Below are positions 44,119 to 55,530 of a stretch of 64,000 bases of DNA, one piece after another (position 1 is the first letter of the stretch; each line of letters opens with the position of its first letter). The position numbers were made by a program, and so were the translations under genes. Origin of the DNA: Asparagopsis taxiformis (taxonomy: Eukaryota > Rhodophyta > Florideophyceae > Bonnemaisoniales > Bonnemaisoniaceae); the NCBI GenBank assembly GCA_030407315.1, contig JALQPE010001716.1, positions 124,001-188,000 on the forward strand, read 5' to 3'. A model generated the notes under the pieces. It did not search any database and was not told the DNA's origin. It worked only from the letters and a program-made list of their open reading frames with translations.

Positions 44119-44136
44119 TTCTAGGTCGAGAGACCA
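44119..44136 (-). other. R1 primer-binding site
   Basis: TGGTCTCTCGACCTAGAA on the minus strand, one base after the LTR end. It is identical to the R2 site at 45054-45071. Its complement would be a tRNA 3' end with CCA, A73, G72 and C61. A C1-G72 pair with A73 is typical of eukaryotic tRNA-Tyr. Confidence 0.85.
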
Positions 44137-44137
44137 A

Positions 44138-44388
44138 TGTAGCAGGTAGAAAATCCGCTAGAGCGGCAAACCACCCGACAGGTGTCCCGAGCCTCGGTAG
44201 AGGAAGTGGTAGAGCAGATGAACCTTATAGGTACCCAGCGGGTAATCTCGTGAGAGAGAAGGTGTCGCTACCCGGAGGGGGTTGTGCGACAAAGGGGTGC
44301 TCACGCGAGAGGCGTACGGATAGAGCGAGTGACGTAATCCGTCGAGCTGTTGGCTAACCCTAAGGTTTTCCCGGAGAGGGGTTGAACA
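44138..44388 (-). repeat. R1 5' LTR
   Basis: 251 bp bounded by TG (TGTTCAAC) and CA (CCTGCTACA) on the minus strand, placed directly upstream of the primer-binding site. A TATA-like CCTATAAGG lies at 44223-44231. The outer end is inferred from the TG and from abutment with R2, because no second LTR is in the window. Confidence 0.65.
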
Positions 44389-44392
44389 ATAG

Positions 44393-45052
44393 TGTAGTAT
44401 ACGTGGCAATTCCGAAATTGCAAATATTTACGTTTTTCCGCGGAATTCGAATCTCGGCGGACACGACCGGCGACAGCAATGCACGAACATTGCTGGCGCA
44501 TGCGCGCGCGCAACCGGCACACGTGTGCAACGAACGTACTGGCAACGGCCAACGGACCAACGGGTCCCTACGTGTGACCCACAAGGTCCTTTCCCATTCG
44601 GGGACGTTACGAACAGTGTTTACACTGTAAAGCGATGCCATCGTGGCTATATAGGTATTGGCATCGTGCCGGGAGGGAAAGGGGACAATTCATCGAACGG
44701 GCAACGGCTCTAGTCTACGACTGACTTCTACGTTTTACGTTTACGTTCTGCCTAACGAGGCTTCGTCTCCGTCGAGCTGCGTACTCCCTACCCATCGCCG
44801 CACGTAAGGCTGATTGCGTGTAGTGCCTCCGGGCTTGGTTGAGAGCGCCTCCGGTGACGCACCACCTCGTTTGCTAACGTAATCCTCGCGTGGATTGTTG
44901 CGTCGTGACGCTCGTGTCTACTCGCTAACCACTCTACCTTCTACCGTTCTAACAATACAGTCAAACACCAGCGGGTGGACTGCTCGTTTCGTTTCGTAAG
45001 GACAGCGTGTCCGTAGCTCGTACCAGCTATCTAGAACTAACGTTGTTCCACA
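44393..45052 (+). repeat. R2 5' LTR
   Basis: 660 bp from TGTAGTATACG to GTTCCACA, ending one base before the primer-binding site. The start is inferred from the TG and abutment with R1. Confidence 0.65.
44647..44653 (+). promoter_or_regulatory. TATA box in R2 LTR
   Basis: CTATATA within GGCTATATAGGTATTGG, well placed in the LTR to start the genomic transcript some 30 bp downstream. The role is inferred from position. Confidence 0.6.
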
Positions 45053-45053
45053 C

Positions 45054-45071
45054 TGGTCTCTCGACCTAGAA
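45054..45071 (+). other. R2 primer-binding site
   Basis: TGGTCTCTCGACCTAGAA, identical over 18 nt to that of R1 although the LTRs differ. Complement of a likely tRNA-Tyr 3' end. Confidence 0.88.
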
Positions 45072-45151
45072 GTTGCTACGAGCATAACGACAACCAACGA
45101 GGTTGAGCTCTTTTACGTTAACGAAAAGCTACGTGCTACAGACGACGGTCT

Positions 45152-47557
45152 ATGAATTACGCTGTGTCGAATTCCAGCGCGTCGCCCAGGCAACCGTTGC
45201 CAACGTCAGCGGACGCCGAAGCCGACGTGGCCTTGTCAGCAGAAGCGATCTTCGCGACTGATCGATCTATCCCGCCGGATATCGAGGCGATCGGCCAGCT
45301 ACCACGTACGGTAAGCCCGTTTGAGTCCGTGAGTATGGACCCCGCAACGCGCGGTCAGCTCGAGCAAGGGAACGTGACTCCCACGGCACTACGTGTAGTG
45401 TACGAAGACCTTCGAGGTCACATCGAAAGGGCGAGCGACGCGGCCGTCGACGAAGCCGTAAGGCAGAGACTCGGAGTCTCGGAGCGCGAAGCTCGTGCGT
45501 TACGTGAACGCTCAGCGACCCTCGAACGGGAAAACGAAGATTTACGAAACCGCCTCTCCGCCGTGGAGGGAAGACTCGACTCGTTTGTCGTAGTATTCAA
45601 CGAAATCGTCGCCGGACGTTCCGCTCCGCCGAGCGGAAGCGATCCCAATTACGATGAAGGCTCGCGCGCCTATAACTCGCAATCCTCCCCGGCCGTTCCG
45701 GGAGGATACCCACCAACACCCGGTCCGACGACCCCGACCACGTACGGAAGGGGGGCGACAGTGCAACGAGCCATCGCCAACCCCGACGAGACGCCACGAA
45801 GGCAATTACGTTTTAACGATACGCCAGACCACGCGCGGTCGGCGGACGCAGCACGAGCTGCGCAATTCGATACGAGAGCTCCCCCGCCACGTGAAACGTA
45901 CATTCCGTGGCTGGGTACGTTCGGCACGACGGACACGCGAGTCCACGAAAACGAACGTGCCGACGCGGTACGCTTACCAGGGAACGCCCTCGGACCCGTT
46001 TGCCACGCGTTGGCAGAGCACACGACAATGCTCGACGCATTTGCGAACGTGGTGTCGTACCGCATGTACCGACTTAACGATGTACGTGAACATCTCTACG
46101 TGAACGAGAGTCAAAGCGTACATAAGCTCAAACGTGAGCTGGAGGGACTTTTCCCTACGTTAAAGCCGTTCTCCGGCCGGAATTCGATTACGTTGCTCGG
46201 ATTCCTCGCCCAAATACGTGATGGGTTCAGCACACTCGGAGTGTGCGAGGGAGTGGCAGTACGTGCGCTGCACTTCTTCCTCGAAGGGGACGCCCGACGG
46301 TTCTACGATTCCCAGTGTACGACTGGTGTGATCACGACTGATCCGACGAAGAGGTTCTCGTGGCCTCACGTGATCAACGCGTTGATCAAACGATACCTGC
46401 AAGACGACGTGCTGCAGGAGGCCTACGAAAAGGTCACGATGATCACGCAGAGTCCTAACGAGGACGAGAATCAGTACGCTGATAGACTCGACACCGCCAC
46501 GCGGGCGTGTAACTACGTGTTTACGGACCGACTCCTCGTTCACCACTACGTACGTGGTTTGCTGCCCTCGACGCGGGCAGCCGTGACGGAACGACTCCGG
46601 TCACTCCCCGAACGAGAGAGGAACGACCTCACCGTTGTGAGACGATTGGCGACGGCCGAAGGAACGACCTTCCGTGCACGTACGGCAGCTGTCGCGTCAG
46701 CCGCGAAACCGAAAGTGCGGTTTCCGGTGAAGCCTACGTTGGCTATTTCCGACCACGAGTCGAGGAAGTTCGCGGACTACGATGAGTCCGCGTACTTACG
46801 TAATGAACGGGCTAGCGAGCCCAGTTACCACGATGGTAACCCGAACATCCCCGCGAGGGATGATGACGACGTGTCGCTCGCTGCGGCTCACGTTGCCGAG
46901 AACTTGGAGGCGATCCTCTTCACGAACGGGCCGCCGCCCAACGATACGAAAACGGCAAACGAAAAGCCGGACGAGCTCGAAGCTCGATTGAACCGTCCAT
47001 GCGAGGACGTGCCGAAGCTCACGTGCGAGCAGACGCAATTGGCGCACTCCGTAATCCCGAATGATTACTGGACGCTGTCGTGTTGGTCATGCCGCGAAGA
47101 TGGCCACTCGACGTTTACGTGTCCGCGTCTGACGCCAGATCAACGGATCTTTTTCGCGTACAAGTACTACCTCTTCCACGTGAAGAGCAACCCACGTCAG
47201 GCTGAGTACTTCCGCCAACGAATGGCTAAACGTAACCAGGAACGACCTGGCGAGCGAGGGAACGTGACCCCGCGGAGGTACGGCACGCCGCCTACGATAC
47301 TCCGAAACCCCAATCGTGACGGGGGGAGGCCCTTCGACAGGCGCCGCGGCGACTTTCGTAATGACCGACGTGACCCCCGCCCATGGGCGAACGAACGAAA
47401 TGGCCAGCGTAATGGCCGCAGCGGAGTCTACGTGACGACCTCCGCTGACGAAACACCACTCGAGGTGGAAACGAGTCACGATGACGAACGAGCTTCGTGG
47501 GCTCACGACGACGACGTGTCGAACGGCCCCGCGCCGGAAAACGACCAGGCGATGTAG
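45152..47557 (+). CDS. gag: R2 Gag
   Basis: An intact 801-codon frame starting 99 nt after the LTR. Residues about 85-150 form a charged coiled coil (LRERSATLERENEDLRNRLS). The capsid-type region around residues 330-470 includes ALHFFLEGDARRFYDSQ and SPNEDENQYADRLDTATRAC. A CCHC knuckle CWSCREDGHSTFTC lies near residue 643 and would bind genomic RNA. The tail is Arg- and Asp-rich. It overlaps pol by 61 nt with pol in the -1 frame, so translation of pol would need a -1 shift. No classical X-XXY-YYZ heptamer was found in the overlap. Confidence 0.9.
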   Translation: MNYAVSNSSASPRQPLPTSADAEADVALSAEAIFATDRSIPPDIEAIGQLPRTVSPFESVSMDPATRGQLEQGNVTPTALRVVYEDLRGHIERASDAAVDEAVRQRLGVSEREARALRERSATLERENEDLRNRLSAVEGRLDSFVVVFNEIVAGRSAPPSGSDPNYDEGSRAYNSQSSPAVPGGYPPTPGPTTPTTYGRGATVQRAIANPDETPRRQLRFNDTPDHARSADAARAAQFDTRAPPPRETYIPWLGTFGTTDTRVHENERADAVRLPGNALGPVCHALAEHTTMLDAFANVVSYRMYRLNDVREHLYVNESQSVHKLKRELEGLFPTLKPFSGRNSITLLGFLAQIRDGFSTLGVCEGVAVRALHFFLEGDARRFYDSQCTTGVITTDPTKRFSWPHVINALIKRYLQDDVLQEAYEKVTMITQSPNEDENQYADRLDTATRACNYVFTDRLLVHHYVRGLLPSTRAAVTERLRSLPERERNDLTVVRRLATAEGTTFRARTAAVASAAKPKVRFPVKPTLAISDHESRKFADYDESAYLRNERASEPSYHDGNPNIPARDDDDVSLAAAHVAENLEAILFTNGPPPNDTKTANEKPDELEARLNRPCEDVPKLTCEQTQLAHSVIPNDYWTLSCWSCREDGHSTFTCPRLTPDQRIFFAYKYYLFHVKSNPRQAEYFRQRMAKRNQERPGERGNVTPRRYGTPPTILRNPNRDGGRPFDRRRGDFRNDRRDPRPWANERNGQRNGRSGVYVTTSADETPLEVETSHDDERASWAHDDDVSNGPAPENDQAM

Positions 47558-50500
47558 GTCACGAGCCACCCACATCGCCTGAACCCTTACGTGAAAGGGA
47601 GACGACCGACGTCGATGATTGGTCCTCCGCAGGCTCACCGATGAACGAGAGTTACGTAAAGCTCACGGCCGCGAAGGCCAACTCGAGTCACACGACACCC
47701 GACGTGGGGGAAGAAACGAAGTCCGACGGGACGAACAAACCTCACACGAAGAGGAAGCCTCGCAGACGAGCGAGACGCGCTACCCGGAAGCACGACGCTT
47801 CCGAGCGCGAGAAAGCCAAGCACGCGGCTTATACGAAGCGTGTCGACGCAAAAGAAGCCATACGGGCTCATACGGTGAAGCGACGAACCGCTAGCGAAGA
47901 CGCAGACCGCGCGCCGGTCAGGACCGAACCGTTGGTCCTCGACGGGCACACGTGCCTACTTGCTTCGAAGCATTATATCGTGTCCGGAACGATCGGACTA
48001 GACCTCAACGTGATGAGGGCGATTACCATCGCGATGGATACGTGCAGCGGCTACAACTTGATACGAACAAGTTTACTACCCTACGACTGGGTCGACCGCT
48101 GTCTACGTGACGAAGAGCTACCGAAGCTCGGAGACGCCAACGGGCGACGTTTGCCTATCGAAGGCGCCCTCCTGCTTCGTGTCAGGCTTGGGAACTCGCT
48201 GTTCCGCGTAAAATTCTTCGTAGCCAACACGCTGGCTGTTCCCGTCATAATGGGCACGTCGTTCATGTCGAAGCATGTCGATGCTATACGCTGTCGAGCG
48301 CAGACAATCGACCTCCATCGAGGGGATACGATACCCATTATCGCGGAGGGCGATACGAAGACTCCGTACGAGGAGGGGGAAGAGACGAATCCAAACGTGG
48401 AGCCCCCGAAACGCCGCGAGCGTAACGCGGCCTCGAATAGGCCGAGCCGAACGTTCTCGGTTCGCCTGACGAAGTACACGCGTGTACCGGCGATGTCGCA
48501 ACGGACCGTCAACGTGACGACGGACGCGACCGGACTCGTGTTCCTCGAACCGAAAGCGTCGGTGCAATTCCGGCATGGGCTGCGCATAGCCAACGGAGTG
48601 GTCGACGTAGGACCCAGAGAGACGTTCTCTATTATCGTGTCTAATTTCACGAAGAAGGACCGCGAGCTGCCGAAAGGCGCGACGATTGCGTACGCGGTAC
48701 GCTCCCCGTTGGGAATCGTCCCACTCAAGCGTGAGGGCGGCGAAGCCCTCGCGAAGGTTTTGAACCTACCGCTAGTCGACGCGACGACGCGGACAACTAC
48801 GAACGGGTTGGGCGACGAAACGCCAGACCCGTTGGTCAACGAAAAGGGGAACGACCCCGCCACGGATTGGCAGTCGACAATCGATTTGTCGCACCTCGAC
48901 GACGAGGATTTACGAAAGCGCATCAACGAGATGCTAGCTACACATTCGTCAATGTGGACGAGCGGACGCCTCGGCGAAATCAATGCTACGGAGCATCGAA
49001 TCGAACTCGAACCGGGCACGCGGCCCATACGTTCAATGCCCTATCGTCAGGGTCCGGCTTTACGTACGATAGCCGAGGAGCAGATCACGAAGATGCTCAA
49101 CGAAGGGGTTATCGAACCCGCGTCCAGCGAATGGGCGTCACCAATCGTGTTGGTGCCGAAGAAGGACGGATCCTTACGTTTCTGTGTCGACTACAGGCGT
49201 TTGAACGCGAAAACGATCGCTGATTCGTACCCGCTTCCTCGTATGGAAGATTGCCTCGATTCGCTTGGCGACGCCGCCATCTTCACGACACTCGATTGTA
49301 ACGCCGGTTACTGGCAAGTGCCCGTCTCCGCCGAGGACCGTGATAAGACAACGTTTACGTCTTTCATGGGAACGTATCGCTACGTGCGAATGCCATTCGG
49401 GCTACGAAATTCCCCCGCTACGTTTCAGCGGACGTTGGACATCATCCTCTCCGGAGTACGTTGGCAATCGTGCCTTGTTTACTTAGACGACGTAATCGTC
49501 TTTTCGAAAGACCTCGAGTCTCACCTGGGTCACGTTGACCAGGTGCTTTCCCTGCTTCGCGCAGCGGGAGTAACGTTAAAGCTCACGAAGTGCTCGTTCT
49601 TTCAACCACGGGTTGACTACCTGGGGCACGTGATTACCCCAGGGAAGCTGCACGTCGCAGCACGGAACAAGGAAGCCTTTCGTACGGCCACGTTCCCGCG
49701 GGATAAGACGCAATGTCGATCGTTTTTGGGCGCAGCCAACGTTTACCGCCGTTTCGTAAAGGCGTATGCCGAGATCGCTCGGCCACTCAACACGATGTTG
49801 AAGAAGGACGCTTCCCCCGATTGGACGAACCCAACGGACACGCAAACGAATGCGTTCGAAACGTTGAAGACAATACTGGTGTCGCCACCAGTATTGCACC
49901 TTCCGAAGGCGGGACGTCCGTTCATGATCGATACCGACGCGTCGGCGTATCAGCTGGGAGCTACGTTGCTCCAGCAGCAAAACGAGGATAAGCCCAACGA
50001 ATGGGTGCCGATTGGGTACTGGTCGAAGACCCTTAACGAAACCGAACGTGGTTACTCGGCGACCGAGCGCGAGTGCTACTCCGTCGTTTGGGCGATAACG
50101 TCGCTCCGACCCTACGTAGAGGGTCAACGATTTACCGTACGTACGGACCACGAAGCCTTGCGTTGGCTAATGACGCTTACGGACGCGTCCGGACGACTAC
50201 TACGATGGAGGCTACGCGTTGCCGAATTCGATTTCGAAGTTACGTACAGGCCTGGGCGCGTGCACCAGGTACCTGACGCTTTATCACGTGTGATATCTAC
50301 GTATGACGACGGTCGCCCCGTCGACGATGACGTACCATCGTACGGGGACGCGGTCCTCGTGACGACTCGCAGTCGGCGACAACCCACACGAAGTGGGCAG
50401 GGACGAACGACGTCCGTACGTAAAAAGGCAACGAATGCCAGGGGTCACGACGACCCGTTGAACGAGACTCGTGATGAACGAACACCAGCCACGACGGCTG

Positions 50501-52086
50501 GCCACGATGAACGCGAGTTCAACCACGATGCGTCGCTCTATGACGTTCTTGACGAGGAACCGGATTTCCTCGACGAACAGCGCGCTGCTGAAGACGATTC
50601 GGCACGCGTGCCACCAGCTGACGTTCAGCTCCCCATTACGAGGGACGAGCTTATCGAAGCTCAACGCGAGGACACGTTCTGTCAAACGATACTGACACGA
50701 CAGTCCGAGACGCAGGACGCTGCATTCTTCGAAGGCCACGATGGCCTACTCCGACGCCGGAACCCTCACGACGAGGAACGTACACAAATCGTTGTGCCGG
50801 CTTCGTTACGCCCGAGGCTGCTGGAGTTAACGCACCACCACGTCGTCGCTGGACATCCCGGACAAACGCGTATGTACTACACCCTACGGAGGACGTACTA
50901 CTGGCCCGCGATGGCCGCCGACATCCACGCAACGGTACGAAACTGCGCTGGATGTGCGAAGAACCGCGTAAAGCTTCGCAAACGGACGAACCCGTTACGT
51001 TTATTTCCGGCTACGGAGCCGTTGCGAGACCTATGTATCGACATACTGCGTCCGCTTACGAAGACCACGCGTGGCAACCGATTTATTCTCGTTATAACGG
51101 ACCGCTTCACGAAGCTGACTAGAGTCGTACCTCTACGTAATATCGATTCCGCCAACGTGGCGAGCGCGTTCGTCAACGCGTAGGTCTTCTCGTATGGACC
51201 CCCACGGACGCTCATAAGCGAAAACGGGAAGCAGTTCGCTGCTAAGTTCTTTCAGCGCGTTTGCAACGAGATTGGCGTAACGAACGTCTTTACGTCGACG
51301 TACCACCCCCAAACGAACGGGCAGGTGGAGCGCTACAACAGGACGATCCTGGCGATGCTGCGCAATTACGTGAACGAAAACCAGAACGACTGGGATCGAT
51401 ACGCATCGGCGTTAACGTTTGCGTACAACACGCATGTGCATTCGAGCACGGGCACGACGCCCTTCGACTTGATTCTCACGAATCCACCGCCACCGTTGGC
51501 GCTACACACGTCGGTAACGAACCGCGAACTACCCGACGGGGGAGGGCGAGCCACTTACGTTCGTGAGCTCGCCACAACGATGGATAACGCGTATCGAACG
51601 CTGAAGGCCGCGCAGGCACGTTATAAACGAAATTTCGACAAGCGAGTCCGTGTCTCGAATCGAAACATCCGCGCGGGAGAATACGTATTCATCGACCCGA
51701 CGGACGGGACCACGAAGGGCACGAAGCTCGGCAACCACGCGTTGGGACCGTTCCGCGTACTACGTAACGACGTACGTACGTTCGTCATCCAACGAGGAGA
51801 CGTAGTTGAACGTGTCAACTCGGACCGCGTTGCGTACGCGCCAACGCCGGCGAACGCGCCCCCGCCGGAGCCATACGATGCCACCGAGGCAGACCTCGAC
51901 AAGAACCGCGACGGTCCGGCGTATGTAGTAGACGACCTACTCAACCATCGCGTAAACGATGACGGCACCCTAGACTTCCTCGTGAAGTGGGTCGGGTATC
52001 GTAACCCTACGTGGGAGCCCCGCCGGAACGTATCTGAAGAGAGCGTCTCTCGATACTTCGCACGCGTGCGACGAGCAACAACGTGA
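47497..52086 (+). pseudogene. pol: R2 Pol: protease, RT, RNase H, integrase, chromodomain
   Basis: One frame of about 1530 codons broken once by TAG at 51181-51183, where R1 has Trp (HWVFKYGPP). The protease site near residue 181 reads AMDTCSGYNLI, with Cys replacing the usual Gly. RT has FCVDYRRLNAK and catalytic YLDDVIVF near residue 662. RNase H has FMIDTDASAYQLG near 808. The integrase zinc part is HHHVVAGHPGQ with CAGCAKNR. The core keeps the first Asp (CIDILRPL) and Glu (GQVERYN), but the second position is Glu (LISENGKQF). The C-terminus is a chromodomain (DFLVKWVGYRNPTWEPRRNV). Stop and active-site changes indicate loss of function. Confidence 0.92.
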
Positions 52087-54766
52087 AAGGCCACGACGGC
52101 CCCCGAAAACGCACACGAGCGTCGGGTTAAGCGCACGCGTGCGCGACGTTGCACGATGCAACAAACGAAGGCGACGAGCCGCACGAACGAGAAGCGAAGG
52201 CACAACGAGTGGCCGGGACTTCCACCCTTGCGTTGGGGGGGCGCGATGCGTGCTACAGCCGTCGCTCTTTTCGTTTTCGACACCATACGTTGGTGGAGGC
52301 ACGAGCGCCAACGAAAGATTGGACGACGAGTCCATGCGCGGACGATTCACACGATGTGAAGAGCCACGACTGGCTCGACAGTGTTGACCGCCCCACGGGC
52401 AAAGGTGACGACACCACGGGCCACGGACGGACAACACGTCAGATTTTTCGCGCGAAAAATTATACTTGGGCCAGCGGGCCATGGACGCACGGTACGAAAA
52501 ATCGGGCCGATTACAGTGCGCTAATCCGGCCAAATCTCGGGACACGCGTGCCCCGAAAATTTCGTAATTTTGGCATGTCACGTGAGCCATCGTACGTCCC
52601 TGTGGACAGCCGCTGACAACGAGTCGCATCGACCAACGAGGTCAACGCCAAACAGCTCGCGAGCTAACGGCAACGTGACGCCGGAAGGCGGAGAAACGAC
52701 GTAGGACGGACGCGTCCCCAACGAAGATGGCAACGGCCTCACTACGAAACTCCACGCACGAAGCGGAACGAAGCTATACGTTAGCCGACGAATTAGACCA
52801 ACGGGTCTCAGCGCACGAAGCGCGCGAATAAAGCGTGCGAACGACGAGCCAACGAGGCCGCGACAACGGACGGCGAACCGTATCGCCATCGTGTGGCACG
52901 ATGCCGAACACGGCAGCCACGTACGGCAACCACGGAACGACACAACGGTGTCCTGCCACGCGGGCATAACGAATGACACGCGAAAGCGAAAAGCCCGCCG
53001 GCTAGTCGAAACGCACGAGCAAGCCCGAAAGGGGTTGACCACGTACGGTCACGAAGACGAAGACGCACACGTCCGCGTCATAACCGTAAAAGCTAACGAA
53101 GCTGCAACCTCGTACGCATTCGAAGGCGCACGCGCCACCTGCCACGTCGGTCAGGAGACGAGCGAGTTACGCGGACGTCGTAACGATAACGACGTACACT
53201 ACGGGTCGAACGCACGAAACGAAATACGAATACGCGACGGCGTACAAGCTGGTAGCCAACGTAAACGGCACAGCTGGAGGCAACGAGCCGACGGAAAACT
53301 GGCTCACGTAACAGACTCAGACGCCCGCGGGCGTGCGAAACGACTTCGTCAATCGCGTCCCCGTCGGGTTCGCAAGTCGAATAAACGAAATTACGCAACG
53401 GCGTAGAGGGCGAGCATTACGTATGCCCAGGTGCACGTCGCACCACATAACGGATGAGCTAACGAAACGCTCCTCGGACGCCGCGGCGAGCGAACGACGC
53501 CGCCACGCGAAGCGGACTAGCGCAACGGTTGCGCCACCGGCTAACGTGAAGCCGCGGGAACGTAAAGCGCGACGGCGCTAACGGTGTTAACGGCTATACG
53601 AAAAGCCAAGCCCGCCGGCAAAGACGTTGTGAACGGAACTGCGACGCACCACGACGCACCGCCGCGTACACGCAACGGCGTGAAACGTCAAGCCAACTCA
53701 CGCGCGAGTCGGCCTGACGTTTAACGAATTCTCCGTCCAGCTCATCGGAGCAAAAATTAAAAGTGGCACCGACGTGCTACGCGCGAAAGAGCTCGAACGC
53801 TCAACGATATGCGGTACCCGACGGGGTTAATCGCACAGGGCGCGACGGCGGAAACGATTTCCGAGTTAGTTACAAAATGATAACGCCACTGGCCAACGTG
53901 AAGCCGCGGGAACGTGAAGCGCGACGGCGCTAATGACGTCAATGGCTATACGAAATGCCAAGCCCGCCGGCAACCACGTCATCAACGGAACCGCAACGTA
54001 CTGCGACGAATTGCTGCGTACACGCCACGGCGTAGAACGTCAAACCGACTCACGTGCGAGTCGGTCTGACGTTCGATGAAATTTTCACCTAGCTCATCGG
54101 AGCAAATTAAAATTAGCACCGACGTGCTACGCGCTAAAGAGCTCGAATGCTCAACGGAATTCGACACCCGACGGGGTCATTCGAACGAGAAGCGACGGCG
54201 GAAACGATTTCCGAGTTAGTTACTAAATGATACGCACGCCAACGGGCTAAACGATCGAGGTTAACGTACCACTCGCAGTGAAAAGCCGCCGCTACGCGCC
54301 GCCGCTTTGCCGAATAATCGCGTGTGTTACGAACCTGCCAACGGGCACGCGCCGCCGCGAACTCGAAGCACGGGCTACGTAAGCCTTACGACACCCGACG
54401 GGGTAGACGCCACAACAAAAAAAATTGTGGGGAGGGGCTTAACGCTAACCCCTCCCCCGCTGCAGACGACCTGCCAAACGCAAATTACGAAGCTCAACGG
54501 AGCCATGCGATTACGCAAAGAAACAAGACGAAAGTTTACGAAGCAGCACGATGCTAAAGCCTACGTGGCCTACGAACTAACCTAGGAACGACCTAGTAGC
54601 GACGAGAACGCTTGCCCGCAGGGTCATACGGACCAGGGCCTTCGCCGCGGCTATCGTGGCTGCGGCTGCGGCTGCGACTGGGCTGAACGAAGCCCGGCGC
54701 ATACGGATCGACGGTCTGCGTGACCACGGGGGCTCGCTCGCGACGCGACGCGGGATCCCTAGCGTA
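52087..54766. other. R2 3' region without recognised gene
   Basis: 2.7 kb between pol and the CACTA-like end, of the same ACG/CGT-rich composition as R2. The open frames here (for example 52891-53406 plus, 171 codons, and 52578-53042 minus) look like by-products of that composition. The R2 LTR sequence is not repeated here, so the 3' LTR must lie beyond the inserted element or be lost. An Arg/Gly-type simple stretch (GGCTGCGGCTGCGGCTGCG) lies near 54656. Confidence 0.5.
53532..54229. repeat. Two tandem copies of a ~349-bp unit
   Basis: Units 53532-53880 and 53881-54229 share GTGAAGCCGCGGGAACGT, CAAGCCCGCCGGCAA, CAGCTCATCGGAGCAAA (TAGCTC in the second) and CGATTTCCGAGTTAGTTAC in the same order, at roughly 85-90% identity. 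Confidence 0.85.
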
Positions 54767-55530
54767 CACTACGGTGTTGAAAAGGGGGCCTCAGACAGTA
54801 CTGCGAGACAGTGATTTTTACTGTCTGAGACAGTAAAAATCACTATGCGGCAAATGAAAATTAATGCCACACTTGGAGACAGTGATTTGCACTGTCTGGC
54901 AGACAGTACGGAACACTGTCTGCAGACAGTAAAAAACACTGTCTCACAGTACTGTCTGAGGCAGTGAATGGAGACAGTAAAAATTAATGATTTATTCAAT
55001 AGTTGGATATGATGTAATTTACTGTACTGGGCAGTGTTGGCGGATAGTGTTTTGTATTGGCCAAGGCAACATGGCCGGATAGTGAAATACGCTGCCTGGG
55101 ACAATAGATGGAACCAACACGGTGCACTGTCCTGGGCAGTACCTGGAGACAGTGATTTTCACTGTCCTGGGCAGTACCTGGAGACAGTGATTTTCACTGT
55201 CCTGGGCAGTACCTGTAGACAGTACTTTGTGCTGCCCTGGGCAGTACCTGTAGACAGTACTTTGTGCTGCCCTGGGCAGTACCTGTAGACAGTACTTTGT
55301 GCTGCCCTGGGCAGTACCTGTAGACAGTACTTTGTGCTGCCCTGGGCAGTACCTGTAGACAGTACTTTGTGCTGCCCTGGGCAGCACCTGTAGACAGTAT
55401 TTCGTGCTGCCCTGGGCAGCACCTGGAGACAGTACTTTGTGCTGCCCTGGGCAGCACCTGGAGACAGTATTTCGTGCTGCCCTGGGCAGCACCTGGAGAC
55501 AGTAAAAGTAGTGTCCTGATATAGTAAAAT
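54767..55530. repeat. Left terminal repeat and 35-bp subterminal array
   Basis: The terminal CACTACGGTGTTG is followed by GACAGT/ACTGTC repeats. From about 55132 to 55505 these become a tandem array of some eleven 35-bp units such as CCTGGGCAGTACCTGTAGAC followed by AGTACTTTGTGCTGC. The frames of 87-182 codons on the minus strand here are repeat translations, not genes. Confidence 0.85.

Larger units (their letters stand above)
10507..44388 (-). mobile_element. Ty3/chromodomain LTR retrotransposon R1, interrupted
   Basis: The parts run on the minus strand: LTR (44138-44388), primer-binding site (44119-44136), gag (44061-43464 and 30625-29304), protease (29089-28553), RT (28575-27286), then RNase H, integrase and chromodomain (15945-12937). 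Two X elements account for about 24.2 kb of its span. The remaining R1 sequence is about 9.7 kb. No copy of the LTR is found before 10507, where the CACTA-like element begins, so the 3' LTR probably lies beyond that element. Stops and frame shifts show that R1 is dead. Confidence 0.85.
44393..54766 (+). mobile_element. Ty3/chromodomain LTR retrotransposon R2, 3' end cut
   Basis: 5' LTR, tRNA-primed site, gag, pol with protease, RT, RNase H, integrase and chromodomain, then a 2.7-kb 3' region that stops at the CACTA-like end at 54767. It lies head to head with R1, with four bases between their LTRs. Unlike its neighbours it is very rich in ACG, CGT and TACGT words. One amber stop and two catalytic-site changes make it inactive, but the frames are otherwise intact, so it is younger than R1. 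Confidence 0.88.

Noticed and set aside
52891..53406. 171-codon frame in the R2 3' region
   Set aside because: The region's ACG/CGT-rich composition keeps several overlapping frames open by chance; no motif was found.
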